Part shown: positions 7,992 to 16,085 of the stretch, piece after piece | Numbering within the stretch: the stretch's first letter is position 1 | Layout: the number at the start of each line of letters is the position of its first letter | Source: CAZJWC01 sp964550125 | GTDB lineage: Bacteria > Bacillota > Clostridia > Christensenellales > Borkfalkiaceae | Assembly: GCA_964550125.1 (NCBI GenBank) | Contig: CAZJWC010000002.1 | Location: 1-64,000 of the forward strand | Direction of reading: 5' to 3' | Length of the DNA stretch: 64,000 nucleotides | The notes under the pieces: model-generated | Databases searched by the model: none | What the model saw: only the letters and a program-made list of their open reading frames with translations | What the model was told of the DNA's origin: nothing | Translations under genes and position numbers: made by a program

Positions 7992-9374
7992 ATGAATTTA
8001 TATTCTATATTGTCGACTGTGGGTTTTCAGTTTTTTAGTGAGTCGGCAAATGTTGCAAAAAACTGGATTGTAAATATCGTAGACTGGATGATTTCAGGTA
8101 TCGGTATAGTTATAATTGGAATAATAATTTTTAGTTTATGTTTGAGTTTAATCACTCTCCCCTTAGATATATACGCTAAAGTTTCATCAAAAAAGATGAA
8201 TTTAAAAATGGAGGAGATGAAACCTCAACTTGAAAAATATAAAAAACAATACGCAAATAATCAACAATTATATCAACAAAAAGTAATGGAAGTACAAAAG
8301 GCACAAGGCGTGTCTATGTTAAAATCGTGTCTTCCACTTATTGTTACGCTTATAATATTTATTGTAGTAATTAACGCTTTTCAAAGTTATTCACAATTCA
8401 CTAACATTGAATTATATAACAATATGATAAAAGCGTATAACACATCACTTATTGAATATACTGTACCTAATGATAGTGCTAGTGCAACAGTTGATGGTGA
8501 TTATACTTTTTATACTACTGAAAATGATAAAGAGTTTATTTGTTACAAGGTAAAGAACGGTTCATCAGTAAAAGAGTATTACATTGATATTGATAAGTTG
8601 ATTGCTTATGATAGTGATGGATTTAACGCTATTTTAAATAATAAATATCACGACAATATTGAAAATGTTGATATTGACATTACAAATTATGTAGATGCAG
8701 CAACAATATATGTTAAAAATATAGGTAGAAAGGCTGCTCAAGAAGAATATAATGTCAAATCAAAAGAGTATAAAGGTTTAATTGTAAAAAATATTTGGTA
8801 CAGCGATACTGCTTATACTCACCCCGTTGCAAACTATTCTAAATTTAAAAGTTCAATCAGTAATAAAATTGCCTTTTATGACACTGACGGAAAGTTAATA
8901 ACAAAGCAAAAATTAAGTAAAATTGATAAATATAATTCTAAACAAAGCGACCCTAATAAGAAAGTTAGTTTTGCTTTAACTGAAAATGTTTATAATGAAA
9001 TCACCTTTAATTTGACCAAAGAAAAGTCGAGTGCGAACGGATACTTTGTCCTTGTAGTACTTTCAGGTGGAATTATGTTTTTATCTCAATTTCTAACAAT
9101 GAAGATGCAAAAAACATCTAATGAGATGCAAACTTTAAACGGGCAAGGTCAAAGTACGCAAAAAATAATGATGGTAGTTATGTCGGGTGTTATCGTTTTG
9201 ACGGGCTTTTTGTATAGTGCAGCCTTCTGTATATACAATATGACGAGAACGATATTTAGTATAACCACATCACTCATAACTAACAAGGTAATTGATTATA
9301 AGTTCAGTAAAGAAGAGGAAAGAAAACTTACAGAAAAGTATAGCAGAAGAATTCCTAAATATACAAAAAAGTAG
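7992..9374 (+). CDS. yidC: membrane protein insertase YidC/Oxa1
   Basis: A 460-residue membrane insertase. A hydrophobic N-terminal segment is followed by the conserved region LITLPLDIYAKVSSKKM, a cytoplasmic coiled segment (MKPQLEKYKKQYANN), and further membrane segments near residues 110-130 and in the last third. Between about residues 130 and 330 it has a large extracytoplasmic insertion, unusual for the short Gram-positive SpoIIIJ form and more like a lineage-specific loop. I prefer the ATG at 7992 over the GTG at 7959 inside yidD, although the ribosome site is weak for both. It inserts proteins with or without SecYEG; in spore formers a SpoIIIJ-like role is possible. Confidence 0.92.
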   Translation: MNLYSILSTVGFQFFSESANVAKNWIVNIVDWMISGIGIVIIGIIIFSLCLSLITLPLDIYAKVSSKKMNLKMEEMKPQLEKYKKQYANNQQLYQQKVMEVQKAQGVSMLKSCLPLIVTLIIFIVVINAFQSYSQFTNIELYNNMIKAYNTSLIEYTVPNDSASATVDGDYTFYTTENDKEFICYKVKNGSSVKEYYIDIDKLIAYDSDGFNAILNNKYHDNIENVDIDITNYVDAATIYVKNIGRKAAQEEYNVKSKEYKGLIVKNIWYSDTAYTHPVANYSKFKSSISNKIAFYDTDGKLITKQKLSKIDKYNSKQSDPNKKVSFALTENVYNEITFNLTKEKSSANGYFVLVVLSGGIMFLSQFLTMKMQKTSNEMQTLNGQGQSTQKIMMVVMSGVIVLTGFLYSAAFCIYNMTRTIFSITTSLITNKVIDYKFSKEEERKLTEKYSRRIPKYTKK

Positions 9375-9402
9375 CCTTAAATGAAGGCTTGGAGGGTAAA
9401 CA

Positions 9403-10218
9403 ATGTCTTATTTTGAATTTACAGGAAAGACGGTTGAAGATGCAGTGGAAGAAGGTCTTAAAGTTCTAAAACTTTCAAGAGAGGAAGTTGAGTATGTAGT
9501 TTTAGAAGAAGGAAGACAAAAATTATTTGGAACTAAAGCAAAAATAAAGATGTGCAAGAAAAGAAGTGATGGAGAAAGAGCGATTGAGTTTTTAGATGGC
9601 TTATTCGACATTATGAAAATTAACGCTTCAAACGAGCTTGTAAGAGAAAATGATGAAATTGAAATTAACATCATCACTACTAACACATATTCGGTTATTG
9701 GTCATAGAGGAGAGGTTTTAGACTCTTTACAGTGCCTTGCAGGAGCAGTTGCTAATACAGGCAGAGAGGACTATAAGAGAGTTGTAGTTGACTGCGAAAG
9801 TTATAGAAATAAAAGAGAGGATACTCTAAAAAAACTTGCTGAAAAACTTGCAGAAAAAGCAATAAGAACGGGCAGAAAGGTTACTTTAGAGCCTATGAAT
9901 CCTTATGAGAGAAGGGTTATCCACTCAGCAGTTTCTTCAAATACCGAAGTAAAAACGCAAAGCGAAGGAAAAGAACCTAACAGATACGTTGTTTTTATTC
10001 CTAATAATATGAAAAAGTTTGATAAGAACTTTAAGGGTAATAAAAACTTCAACAAGGGTGATAAAAAACATTTTAATAAAGAAAATAAACACTCTTTCAA
10101 TAAGGATAGAAGGGACAAGAGAGATGGACAAAAACACAGTAATACTCAATCTCGTCCTACTGAAAAACGCCCTGTTTATTTTGGTACGTTTTTAGGAAAC
10201 AGTAAAGATAAAGAATAA
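9403..10218 (+). CDS. jag: Jag/KhpB RNA-binding protein
   Basis: A 271-residue protein. The Jag-N domain (residues 1-50, FTGKTVEDAVEEGL) is followed by a KH domain with the GxxG loop in IGHRGEVLDSLQ (about 105-116) and an R3H domain (NPYERRVIHSAV, about 166-177). After R3H comes an unusual tail of about 70 residues rich in Lys, Asn, Phe and His with repeated KNFNKG/HFNKE units. KhpB binds RNA with KhpA and affects cell-wall and division genes in Gram-positives. GGAGG precedes the ATG, and the terminator right after it ends the operon. Confidence 0.93.
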   Translation: MSYFEFTGKTVEDAVEEGLKVLKLSREEVEYVVLEEGRQKLFGTKAKIKMCKKRSDGERAIEFLDGLFDIMKINASNELVRENDEIEINIITTNTYSVIGHRGEVLDSLQCLAGAVANTGREDYKRVVVDCESYRNKREDTLKKLAEKLAEKAIRTGRKVTLEPMNPYERRVIHSAVSSNTEVKTQSEGKEPNRYVVFIPNNMKKFDKNFKGNKNFNKGDKKHFNKENKHSFNKDRRDKRDGQKHSNTQSRPTEKRPVYFGTFLGNSKDKE

Positions 10219-10224
10219 AAATAT

Positions 10225-10254
10225 AAAGCAACCTAAAATTAGGTTGCTTTTTTT
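10225..10254 (+). terminator. terminator of the rpmH-jag operon
   Basis: AAAGCAACCT pairs with AGGTTGCTTT around a short loop, followed by seven T. It lies between convergent genes and can serve yyaC in the other direction. Confidence 0.8.
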
Positions 10255-10270
10255 GTCATATAAAAGATAA

Positions 10271-10831
10271 TTAAAAAATAAATCTGTTATAATTAAAATA
10301 CGCTCGTGGTTTTGAAAGAGCATCTTCCATATTTTTTAATGAGGTGGCAACTTTGTTTGCCATCTCAAAAACTAAATTCAATCTTGTTAGGTTAAAAAGG
10401 GAATAGTTCAAGATTGAACTCTCAGCCACAATTCCTATTATAGAATAATCACCTATATTTCCTAAATTTTTATTCAATGCACCTCCTGGCATAATTCCTC
10501 CCTTTTTAAACTTAACAAGCCCTATATCTTCTTCCTTACCAACTGCGGCATCAATAACTAAAATTTTTTTTGATGGGTGAGTGTGGTTTAAGTATTTTTT
10601 TAGAAAGGGAATTTCCTTTGCTGTAATAGTTTTTTTGAGTGTTCCGTAAATTAAGTTTCCGTTTTTACAAAAAGTAGAGTAAATGTTAGTGCCAATGATT
10701 GGAGCAAAACTATCGCCGATAGATAAATCGCTACCGATACATATAATAATAGGTGGTTCGTCAAAAGTTTTTAATAGAACTTCTAAAAGTTGTTTTGAGC
10801 ATTGACTGCTGAATACATTAAATGAAAACAT
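10271..10831 (-). CDS. yyaC: spore protease-related protein YyaC (DUF1256)
   Basis: A 186-residue protein of the YyaC/DUF1256 family, relatives of the germination protease GPR found in spore formers. Matching stretches are CIGSDLSIGDSFAPIIGT, the YGTL turn, VIDAAVGKEEDIG, KKGGIMPGGALNKNL and the Ser-rich GIVAESS. The start at 10831 has TTGGAGAATAAAA before it; an upstream ATG at 10891 lacks a site. It is convergent with jag and divergent from the CvpA-like gene. It probably serves in the sporulation programme, judged by family. Confidence 0.88.
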   Translation of the reverse strand: MFSFNVFSSQCSKQLLEVLLKTFDEPPIIICIGSDLSIGDSFAPIIGTNIYSTFCKNGNLIYGTLKKTITAKEIPFLKKYLNHTHPSKKILVIDAAVGKEEDIGLVKFKKGGIMPGGALNKNLGNIGDYSIIGIVAESSILNYSLFNLTRLNLVFEMANKVATSLKNMEDALSKPRAYFNYNRFIF

Positions 10832-10939
10832 TTTTATTCTCCAAGATAATTTTACATAGGTATTGACAATAATTAGAAATTTTATGTACAATAAAAAAAT
10901 TTTATGATATAATTTATTTCAAGATTGTGGAGGAATAAA

Positions 10940-11647
10940 ATGTTATTATTAAATACCGTATCTCCATTTTTATGTTATTTGGCAGATATTGCAGTGATTT
11001 TGATAATAGGTTTATTTGGAGTGTTAGGTTTTTACAGGGGAGCATTTAAAAGCCTATTTGGTTTTGGAGGGAGCATCCTGTCCTTTTTACTTGCCGTACT
11101 TTTATGTAAGCCTATTGCTCTGTTGCTTGGTGTAATGGGGGTTGAGGGTAGCCTGACGACATCTATTGAAAAAACGTTGCTTGAAATAAATGAAGGATTT
11201 GCCCTTTCGGTCAATAAAGAAGGATTGGTGGAATTGATGGAAGAAATGAATTTTTCATTACCATTAAAAAACACTATTCTCTCTTTAAAAATTTTAGATA
11301 ATGAAACGGGAACGCTTGCTAGTGTATTAGCTCCTACAATATCTTCTTATATAATAACGGGAGCAGTGTTTTTTAGTTTAGTTTTGATTTTTAATATTTT
11401 AGTAAAAATATTTTCAAGAAGACTTTCAAACCATTTGGCTGAGCATGAGGTTGTTTCATTAGTTGATAAAATTTTAGGTACAGTTCTTTCTGTGCTGTCA
11501 GTCATAGTATATATTTATTTTGTGCTGTTTGCTCTATCGCTAATTACAAGCACCAGCGTTAGCACTTTTATAGACGGAACTGTGTTATTATCCTTTATGT
11601 ATGAATATAATTTATTCAGTGCTATCATAACTTTATTTATAAAATAA
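10940..11647 (+). CDS. CvpA-family membrane protein
   Basis: A 235-residue protein with about four transmembrane helices, near residues 12-32, 38-58, 135-157 and 175-205. The GFYRGAFKSLFGFGG turn is typical of CvpA proteins, and the loop between helices 2 and 3 is extracytoplasmic. CvpA is linked to colicin V production in E. coli and to envelope homeostasis more widely; the precise role is unknown. The ATG at 10940 follows GGAGG with 5-base spacing. Single gene with its own terminator. Confidence 0.78.
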   Translation: MLLLNTVSPFLCYLADIAVILIIGLFGVLGFYRGAFKSLFGFGGSILSFLLAVLLCKPIALLLGVMGVEGSLTTSIEKTLLEINEGFALSVNKEGLVELMEEMNFSLPLKNTILSLKILDNETGTLASVLAPTISSYIITGAVFFSLVLIFNILVKIFSRRLSNHLAEHEVVSLVDKILGTVLSVLSVIVYIYFVLFALSLITSTSVSTFIDGTVLLSFMYEYNLFSAIITLFIK

Positions 11648-11677
11648 AAGTAGATTTTTAAAATCTACTTTTTTTAT
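11646..11677 (+). terminator. terminator after the CvpA-like gene
   Basis: AAAGTAGATTTT pairs with AAAATCTACTTT, followed by a T run, starting within the stop codon. Confidence 0.75.
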
Positions 11678-11687
11678 TAAAAAGTTC

Positions 11688-11716
11688 TTGACAAGAAATA
11701 TAAATAGTGAGAAAAT
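11688..11716 (+). promoter_or_regulatory. promoter of the PerR-rubrerythrin operon
   Basis: TTGACA (11688-11693), 17-base spacer, GAAAAT (11711-11716). About 29 bases of it closely match the T-box promoter at 20110-20138. Confidence 0.65.
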
Positions 11717-11717
11717 C

Positions 11718-11740
11718 TTATTGAGATTAAATCTTAATAA
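11718..11740 (+). promoter_or_regulatory. Per/Fur-type operator
   Basis: A 23-bp dyad made of two 11-base arms (TTATTGAGATT and AATCTTAATAA) around a central A, with 10 of 11 paired positions symmetric. It lies directly after the -10 box of the Fur-family gene. PerR boxes have the form TTATAATnATTATAA, so autoregulation is likely. Confidence 0.65.
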
Positions 11741-11748
11741 GGAATTAT

Positions 11749-12117
11749 ATGGTTGAAAGGAATACAAAACAAAAACAAATTATATTAGAATTTTTAAGTA
11801 GCACAAAAATGCATCCTACTGCACTTGAAGTTTTTGAGGCTGTTTCGGTAGACAATCAAATTAGTCGTGCAACTGTGTTTAGAGTGTTGTCTCAACTGAC
11901 TACAAAGGGAATTATTAAAAAAATATCTATCGCTAATGATGATGAGAGGTATGATTATACGGTTGCCGAACATTACCATTTCAAATGTAGAAAGTGTGGA
12001 CGAGTATTTGATATAGATATACCATATCAAAAAAAATTAAATAAATATAGAACTCAATTTAAAATAGAGGGACATGAAATTGAATTTTACGGTCTATGCA
12101 AAGACTGTTTAAAATAA
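11749..12117 (+). CDS. Fur-family peroxide/metal regulator, PerR-like
   Basis: A 122-residue Fur-superfamily repressor. The N-terminal winged helix (about residues 1-75) contains the recognition helix SRATVFRVLSQLT. The dimerisation domain has EHYHFKCRKCG (about 78-88) and a C-terminal CKDC, which together give the structural Cys4 zinc site. The His pair before the first Cys fits the regulatory metal site. PerR is favoured over Fur or Zur because the next gene is rubrerythrin and a Per-type dyad overlaps the promoter. Start spacing to AAGGAATTAT is good. Confidence 0.85.
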   Translation: MVERNTKQKQIILEFLSSTKMHPTALEVFEAVSVDNQISRATVFRVLSQLTTKGIIKKISIANDDERYDYTVAEHYHFKCRKCGRVFDIDIPYQKKLNKYRTQFKIEGHEIEFYGLCKDCLK

Positions 12118-12137
12118 AAAAGTATGGAGAAGAAAAG

Positions 12138-12671
12138 ATGGAATTAAAAGGCTCAAAAACAGAAAAAAATTTACAAACGGCATTTGCTGGAGAATCACAA
12201 GCAAGAAATAAATACACTTATTTTGCGAGTGTTGCAAAGAAAGAGGGCTACGAACAAATCGCTGAACTTTTTACAAAGACGGCAGAAAATGAAAAAGAAC
12301 ACGCGAAACTTTGGTTTAAAGAACTTGGCGAATTAGGTAACACTGCTCAAAATCTTTTAGCAGCTGCAGAGGGAGAAAATTACGAGTGGACTGATATGTA
12401 TGAAACATTTGCGAAAGAGGCAAAGGAAGAAGGCTTTACAGCATTAGCATTTAAATTCAGAGCAGTGGCAGCAATCGAAAAAGCACACGAGGAAAGATAT
12501 AGAGCCTTGTTACAAAATGTTGAAGACAAAAAAGTTTTCATCAGCCAAGACGTTATTATTTGGGAGTGTAGAAATTGTGGACATTTGCACATAGGCAAGG
12601 ACGCTCCTTCAGTTTGCCCTGTGTGTGCTCACCCTCAAAGTTATTTTGAAAGAAAGGTAATCAATTACTAA
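12138..12671 (+). CDS. rbr: rubrerythrin
   Basis: A 177-residue non-haem iron peroxidase that reduces hydrogen peroxide in anaerobes. The N-terminal four-helix diiron domain carries FAGESQARNKY, ENEKEHAKLWF and AAIEKAHEERY (the ExxH ligand pairs). The C-terminal rubredoxin-like domain has CRNCGHLH and CPVCAHPQ for the FeS4 iron. GGAGAAGAAAAG precedes the ATG at 12138. It is in the same operon as the PerR-like regulator, which supports control by oxidative stress. Confidence 0.96.
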   Translation: MELKGSKTEKNLQTAFAGESQARNKYTYFASVAKKEGYEQIAELFTKTAENEKEHAKLWFKELGELGNTAQNLLAAAEGENYEWTDMYETFAKEAKEEGFTALAFKFRAVAAIEKAHEERYRALLQNVEDKKVFISQDVIIWECRNCGHLHIGKDAPSVCPVCAHPQSYFERKVINY

Positions 12672-12689
12672 AATTTAAAAAAATAAACA

Positions 12690-12716
12690 AAAGAGTGGTT
12701 ATACCACTCTTTTTTT
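12690..12716 (+). terminator. terminator after rubrerythrin
   Basis: AAAGAGTGGT pairs with ACCACTCTTT around a short loop, followed by T7. Confidence 0.8.
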
Positions 12717-12719
12717 CAA

Positions 12720-12735
12720 TGTTCCACGAGAAACC
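12720..12735 (+). promoter_or_regulatory. parS: parS-like site 1
   Basis: Matches the Firmicute parS consensus TGTTNCACGTGAAACA at all but two specified positions (10 and 16). Confidence 0.5.
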
Positions 12736-12988
12736 TGTTCAAAAACAAACCATTTAAATGTTTAAAAAGTAAAAATTTTTGATATTTTTCATAAAAAAAC
12801 TCAAAAAATTAGTAAAAACGGGGTAAAAAACTAAAAAATGCAAATCAAAAATTGTTAATTAACACTAAAAAGGCATTTTTTTATCAAAAATAACACAAAA
12901 AATTCCTAAAATATATGAAAATATTGATAAAATCAATAAAATTTGCGTAAAAACAGTGTAAAAACTGAAAAACTCAAAAAGTATTGAA

Positions 12989-13004
12989 AATTTCACGTGA
13001 AACA
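12989..13004 (+). promoter_or_regulatory. parS: parS-like site 2
   Basis: Contains the perfect core TTTCACGTGAAACA; only the first two positions of the 16-mer deviate. The best ParB site candidate in the window. Confidence 0.75.
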
Positions 13005-13030
13005 TTGAAAAATTTTCCAAGGATTAATGA

Positions 13031-13046
13031 TGTTTCATATGAAACA
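13031..13046 (+). promoter_or_regulatory. parS: parS-like site 3
   Basis: TGTTTCATATGAAACA is a perfect 16-bp palindrome that differs from parS only in two central bases (AT for CG at positions 8-9). Confidence 0.6.
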
Positions 13047-13361
13047 TTTAAAAACCCCGTAAAATCGGGCTTTTTGGGGTTTTATTTCTCAAAAACCCAT
13101 TGTTATTTTACTCATAAATAGTAGAAAAAGGATAATAAAAGAATGAATACTTGTAAATAATAATATAAATATGCCTTCATTTTAATATAATCTTAATAAT
13201 ATCTATATAAAATATATGCTACGAGCCTAAAGTAGAATAATTTTTAATAGATGGAAGAAATAAAAGGTAAAGCAAAATCATTGTAAAAAATTTTTATTTG
13301 TGTTAAAATGAGTTCATATCTTTAGTGTGATATAAATTGAACGATAAGGAGATTTTTAGTT

Positions 13362-15278
13362 TTGAATAAAAAATCGAAAATTCTTGCTTGGGTAATAGGT
13401 GCTTTGCTAGTTGTCTTTGCAGGAGCAATGTTATTTTTAAATTTCTATAATCCCGTTACAAAAGTATCAACGGATACTTTCTTTATGTATATGAGTGGGG
13501 TTGATGGTGAAAATCCTTTAACAGATGATAAGATTATTGAAGAAGTTGTAATCAGTCCTTATACTTTGACTGGTTATGCGAAAAATGAAAACGGAAAGGT
13601 TATAAAAACTTACCAAGCATATTCTGCTAGTTATTACGACTTTGAGGGATACGAACAATTAAAGGCGAAATATCCAGGTATTGATTTTAATTATGAAAAC
13701 CCTAATTCTGGCTCAAACTGGCCTACTATTATTTCAATCGTTGGTATAGTTATTGTGTGTATTATTTCCGTCCTTATTTTAAGGCAAAGTCAAGGTGGTG
13801 GAAATAAGGCTTTTAGTTTTGGTAAAACGAAAGCAAGAGTTACGAGTGATGTAAAGGTTAGGTTTGCAGATGTTGCAGGGGCAGAGGAAGAAAAAACTGA
13901 ACTTGCTGAAATTGTTGAATTTTTGAAAAACCCCCAAAAGTTTTCTTCATTAGGTGCAAGAATACCGAAGGGCGTATTGCTTGTAGGTAATCCCGGTACA
14001 GGCAAAACATTATTTGCAAAAGCAGTTGCAGGTGAAGCAAATGTTCCTTTCTTCTCAATTAGTGGTTCGGACTTCGTTGAGATGTTTGTAGGTGTTGGTG
14101 CATCAAGAGTTAGAGATTTGTTTGAAACTGCAAAAAAGAGTCAGCCTTGTATTGTATTTATTGATGAAATTGACGCGGTTGGTAGACAAAGAGGAACAGG
14201 ACTTGGTGGTGGACATGACGAAAGAGAACAAACGCTTAACCAATTATTAGTTCAAATGGACGGTTTTGAAAAGAACGAGGGTATTATTGTTATGGCTGCT
14301 ACTAACAGGGCTGACATTTTAGACCCTGCACTTCTTCGTCCTGGAAGATTTGACAGACAGATTTATGTAAATCTACCTGACGTAAAAGGTAGAGAGGCTA
14401 TTTTAAAGGTTCACGCAAGAAACAAACCTTTGGAGCCAAATGTAAACTTTAAAATACTATCAAGGATGACAAGTGGGTTTTCGGGTGCTGACCTAGAAAA
14501 CTTATTAAATGAGGCTGCTATATTGGCTGCTCGTGCCAACAAATCAATGATAGGAAATCAAGAGTTATATGAAAGTATCAACAAGGTATTAGTTGGTCCT
14601 CAAAAGAAAAGTAGAATTATAACAGAAACAGACAAGAGAATAACTGCTTATCATGAAGCTGGTCATGCAATTTTAGCAAGGCTTTGTCCTAATTGCGACC
14701 CCGTACATGAAGTTTCAATTATTCCTCGTGGTATGGCTGCTGGATATACAATGACTAGACCTGATACTGATGACAACCACTTGACAAAGGCAAAACTTGT
14801 TGACGACATTTGTATGACACTAGGTGGTAGAATTGCTGAAGAAATTGTTATCAAAGATGTTACAACAGGTGCAAGTTCAGACCTTAAGAGAGTAACTGAC
14901 ATTGCTCATAAAATGGTTACCGAGTGGGGTATGAGTGATAAAGTTGGTTTGGTTACTTATGATACAGGTGCTCCCGTATTTTTAGGTAGAGATATGGAAA
15001 GCAAAAACGGTTACAGCGACAAGACTGCTTCAGACATTGACAGTGAAGTAAGATTATTGATTGAAAATGCTCACGTTAGAGGTACTAAACTTTTAAAAGA
15101 TAATATTTCTATCCTTGAAAATATGGCTAGACTACTTGTTGAAAGAGAAACCATTTACACTGAAGAAGTAGATATGTTAATGGCTGGTGATGATTATAAA
15201 AAAGTAATGGAAGCAATGGATAGTAAAGTGGGTGGTGCTGAAGCATACCACATTAAGAGTTTTGAAAATAAAGAATAA
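13362..15278 (+). CDS. ftsH: ATP-dependent zinc metalloprotease FtsH
   Basis: A 638-residue membrane AAA+ protease that degrades misfolded and regulatory membrane proteins. Two transmembrane helices (about residues 8-28 and 122-141) flank a short extracytoplasmic domain. Walker A is GNPGTGKT (209-216), Walker B is CIVFIDEID, the SRH region is ATNRADILDPALLRPGR, and the zinc motif is HEAGH (431-435). The start is TTG with AAGGAG 10 bases upstream. The parA gene follows its stop by 20 bases; a link between ftsH and parAB is not standard and may be lineage-specific. Confidence 0.97.
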   Translation: MNKKSKILAWVIGALLVVFAGAMLFLNFYNPVTKVSTDTFFMYMSGVDGENPLTDDKIIEEVVISPYTLTGYAKNENGKVIKTYQAYSASYYDFEGYEQLKAKYPGIDFNYENPNSGSNWPTIISIVGIVIVCIISVLILRQSQGGGNKAFSFGKTKARVTSDVKVRFADVAGAEEEKTELAEIVEFLKNPQKFSSLGARIPKGVLLVGNPGTGKTLFAKAVAGEANVPFFSISGSDFVEMFVGVGASRVRDLFETAKKSQPCIVFIDEIDAVGRQRGTGLGGGHDEREQTLNQLLVQMDGFEKNEGIIVMAATNRADILDPALLRPGRFDRQIYVNLPDVKGREAILKVHARNKPLEPNVNFKILSRMTSGFSGADLENLLNEAAILAARANKSMIGNQELYESINKVLVGPQKKSRIITETDKRITAYHEAGHAILARLCPNCDPVHEVSIIPRGMAAGYTMTRPDTDDNHLTKAKLVDDICMTLGGRIAEEIVIKDVTTGASSDLKRVTDIAHKMVTEWGMSDKVGLVTYDTGAPVFLGRDMESKNGYSDKTASDIDSEVRLLIENAHVRGTKLLKDNISILENMARLLVERETIYTEEVDMLMAGDDYKKVMEAMDSKVGGAEAYHIKSFENKE

Positions 15279-15297
15279 ACTAAAGAGGCTGTTTTAT

Positions 15298-16062
15298 ATG
15301 TGCGAAATTATTTCGTTTTCCAACCAAAAGGGTGGGGTAGGTAAAACTACTACTTGTGTTAATTTGGCAACCTATGTTGCTGGTGAGGGCAAAAAGGTAC
15401 TGTTAATTGACATAGACCCTCAAGGAAATGCAACGTCTGGTTTAGGGTTTGCAAAAGGCTCAATCAAAAAGTCAGTCTACGACATTTTGATTGATGATGA
15501 GAAAGCAAGTGAAACTATTTTAGATACTAAAGTGGAAAACTTGTTTATTATACCTTCAAACATTGACCTTGCAGGAGCAGAAGTTGAACTTGTTTATAAA
15601 AAGAATAGAGAAAAGGTTTTGAAAAATGCCTTGGAAGAAATTAAAGATAGATTTGATTTTATTATGATTGATTGTCCTCCCTCTTTGGGACTCTTGACAA
15701 TCAATTCATTGGCTGCTTCAAATTATGTTATGATTCCCATACAAAGTGAATACTATGCTTTGGAGGGATTGAGTCAACTTATGAATACTATCTCTCTTGT
15801 TAGACAACATTTAAATAATGAGATTGAGGTCGACGGAGTTGTTTTAACAATGTATGATAATCGTTCGTTAATTTCAAGACAGATTGCTGACGAGATAAAA
15901 GGCTTTTTCAAAAAGAAGGTATACGAGGTGGTAGTGCCAAGAAATATTAGATTGTCCGAAGCGCCTAGCCATGGCAAACCTATCTCTATGCATGACCCTA
16001 AATGTGTTGGAGCGAGAGCATACAAGGCACTGAGTGAGGAGTTTTTAAAAAGACATAGTTAG
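15298..16062 (+). CDS. parA: chromosome partitioning ATPase ParA/Soj
   Basis: A 254-residue Walker-type ATPase. The deviant Walker A is KGGVGKTT (residues 11-18), then DIDPQGNATSG and MIDCPPSLGLLT, all family signatures. Together with ParB and parS it segregates origins and, in spore formers, regulates DnaA and sporulation. The ATG at 15298 has AGAGG upstream; an earlier in-frame start lies inside ftsH. parB follows at 23 bases. Confidence 0.96.
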   Translation: MCEIISFSNQKGGVGKTTTCVNLATYVAGEGKKVLLIDIDPQGNATSGLGFAKGSIKKSVYDILIDDEKASETILDTKVENLFIIPSNIDLAGAEVELVYKKNREKVLKNALEEIKDRFDFIMIDCPPSLGLLTINSLAASNYVMIPIQSEYYALEGLSQLMNTISLVRQHLNNEIEVDGVVLTMYDNRSLISRQIADEIKGFFKKKVYEVVVPRNIRLSEAPSHGKPISMHDPKCVGARAYKALSEEFLKRHS

Positions 16063-16085
16063 TTGAAAACTATTTGGAGGAATAT

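Larger units (their letters stand above)
12717..13361. other. AT-rich non-coding tract carrying parS-like sites
   Basis: No credible gene in about 640 bases. It holds three parS-like 16-mers, a hairpin-rich segment with the complementary tracts AAAACCCCGT and GGGGTTTTAT near 13050-13085, and many short A-runs. The last 80 bases carry the ftsH ribosome site and presumably its promoter. Probably a centromere-like segment for the ParB protein encoded 3 kb downstream. Confidence 0.55.

Noticed and set aside
12740..13361. Possible second replication origin in the AT-rich tract
   Set aside because: No TTATCCACA boxes; the palindromes fit parS instead.
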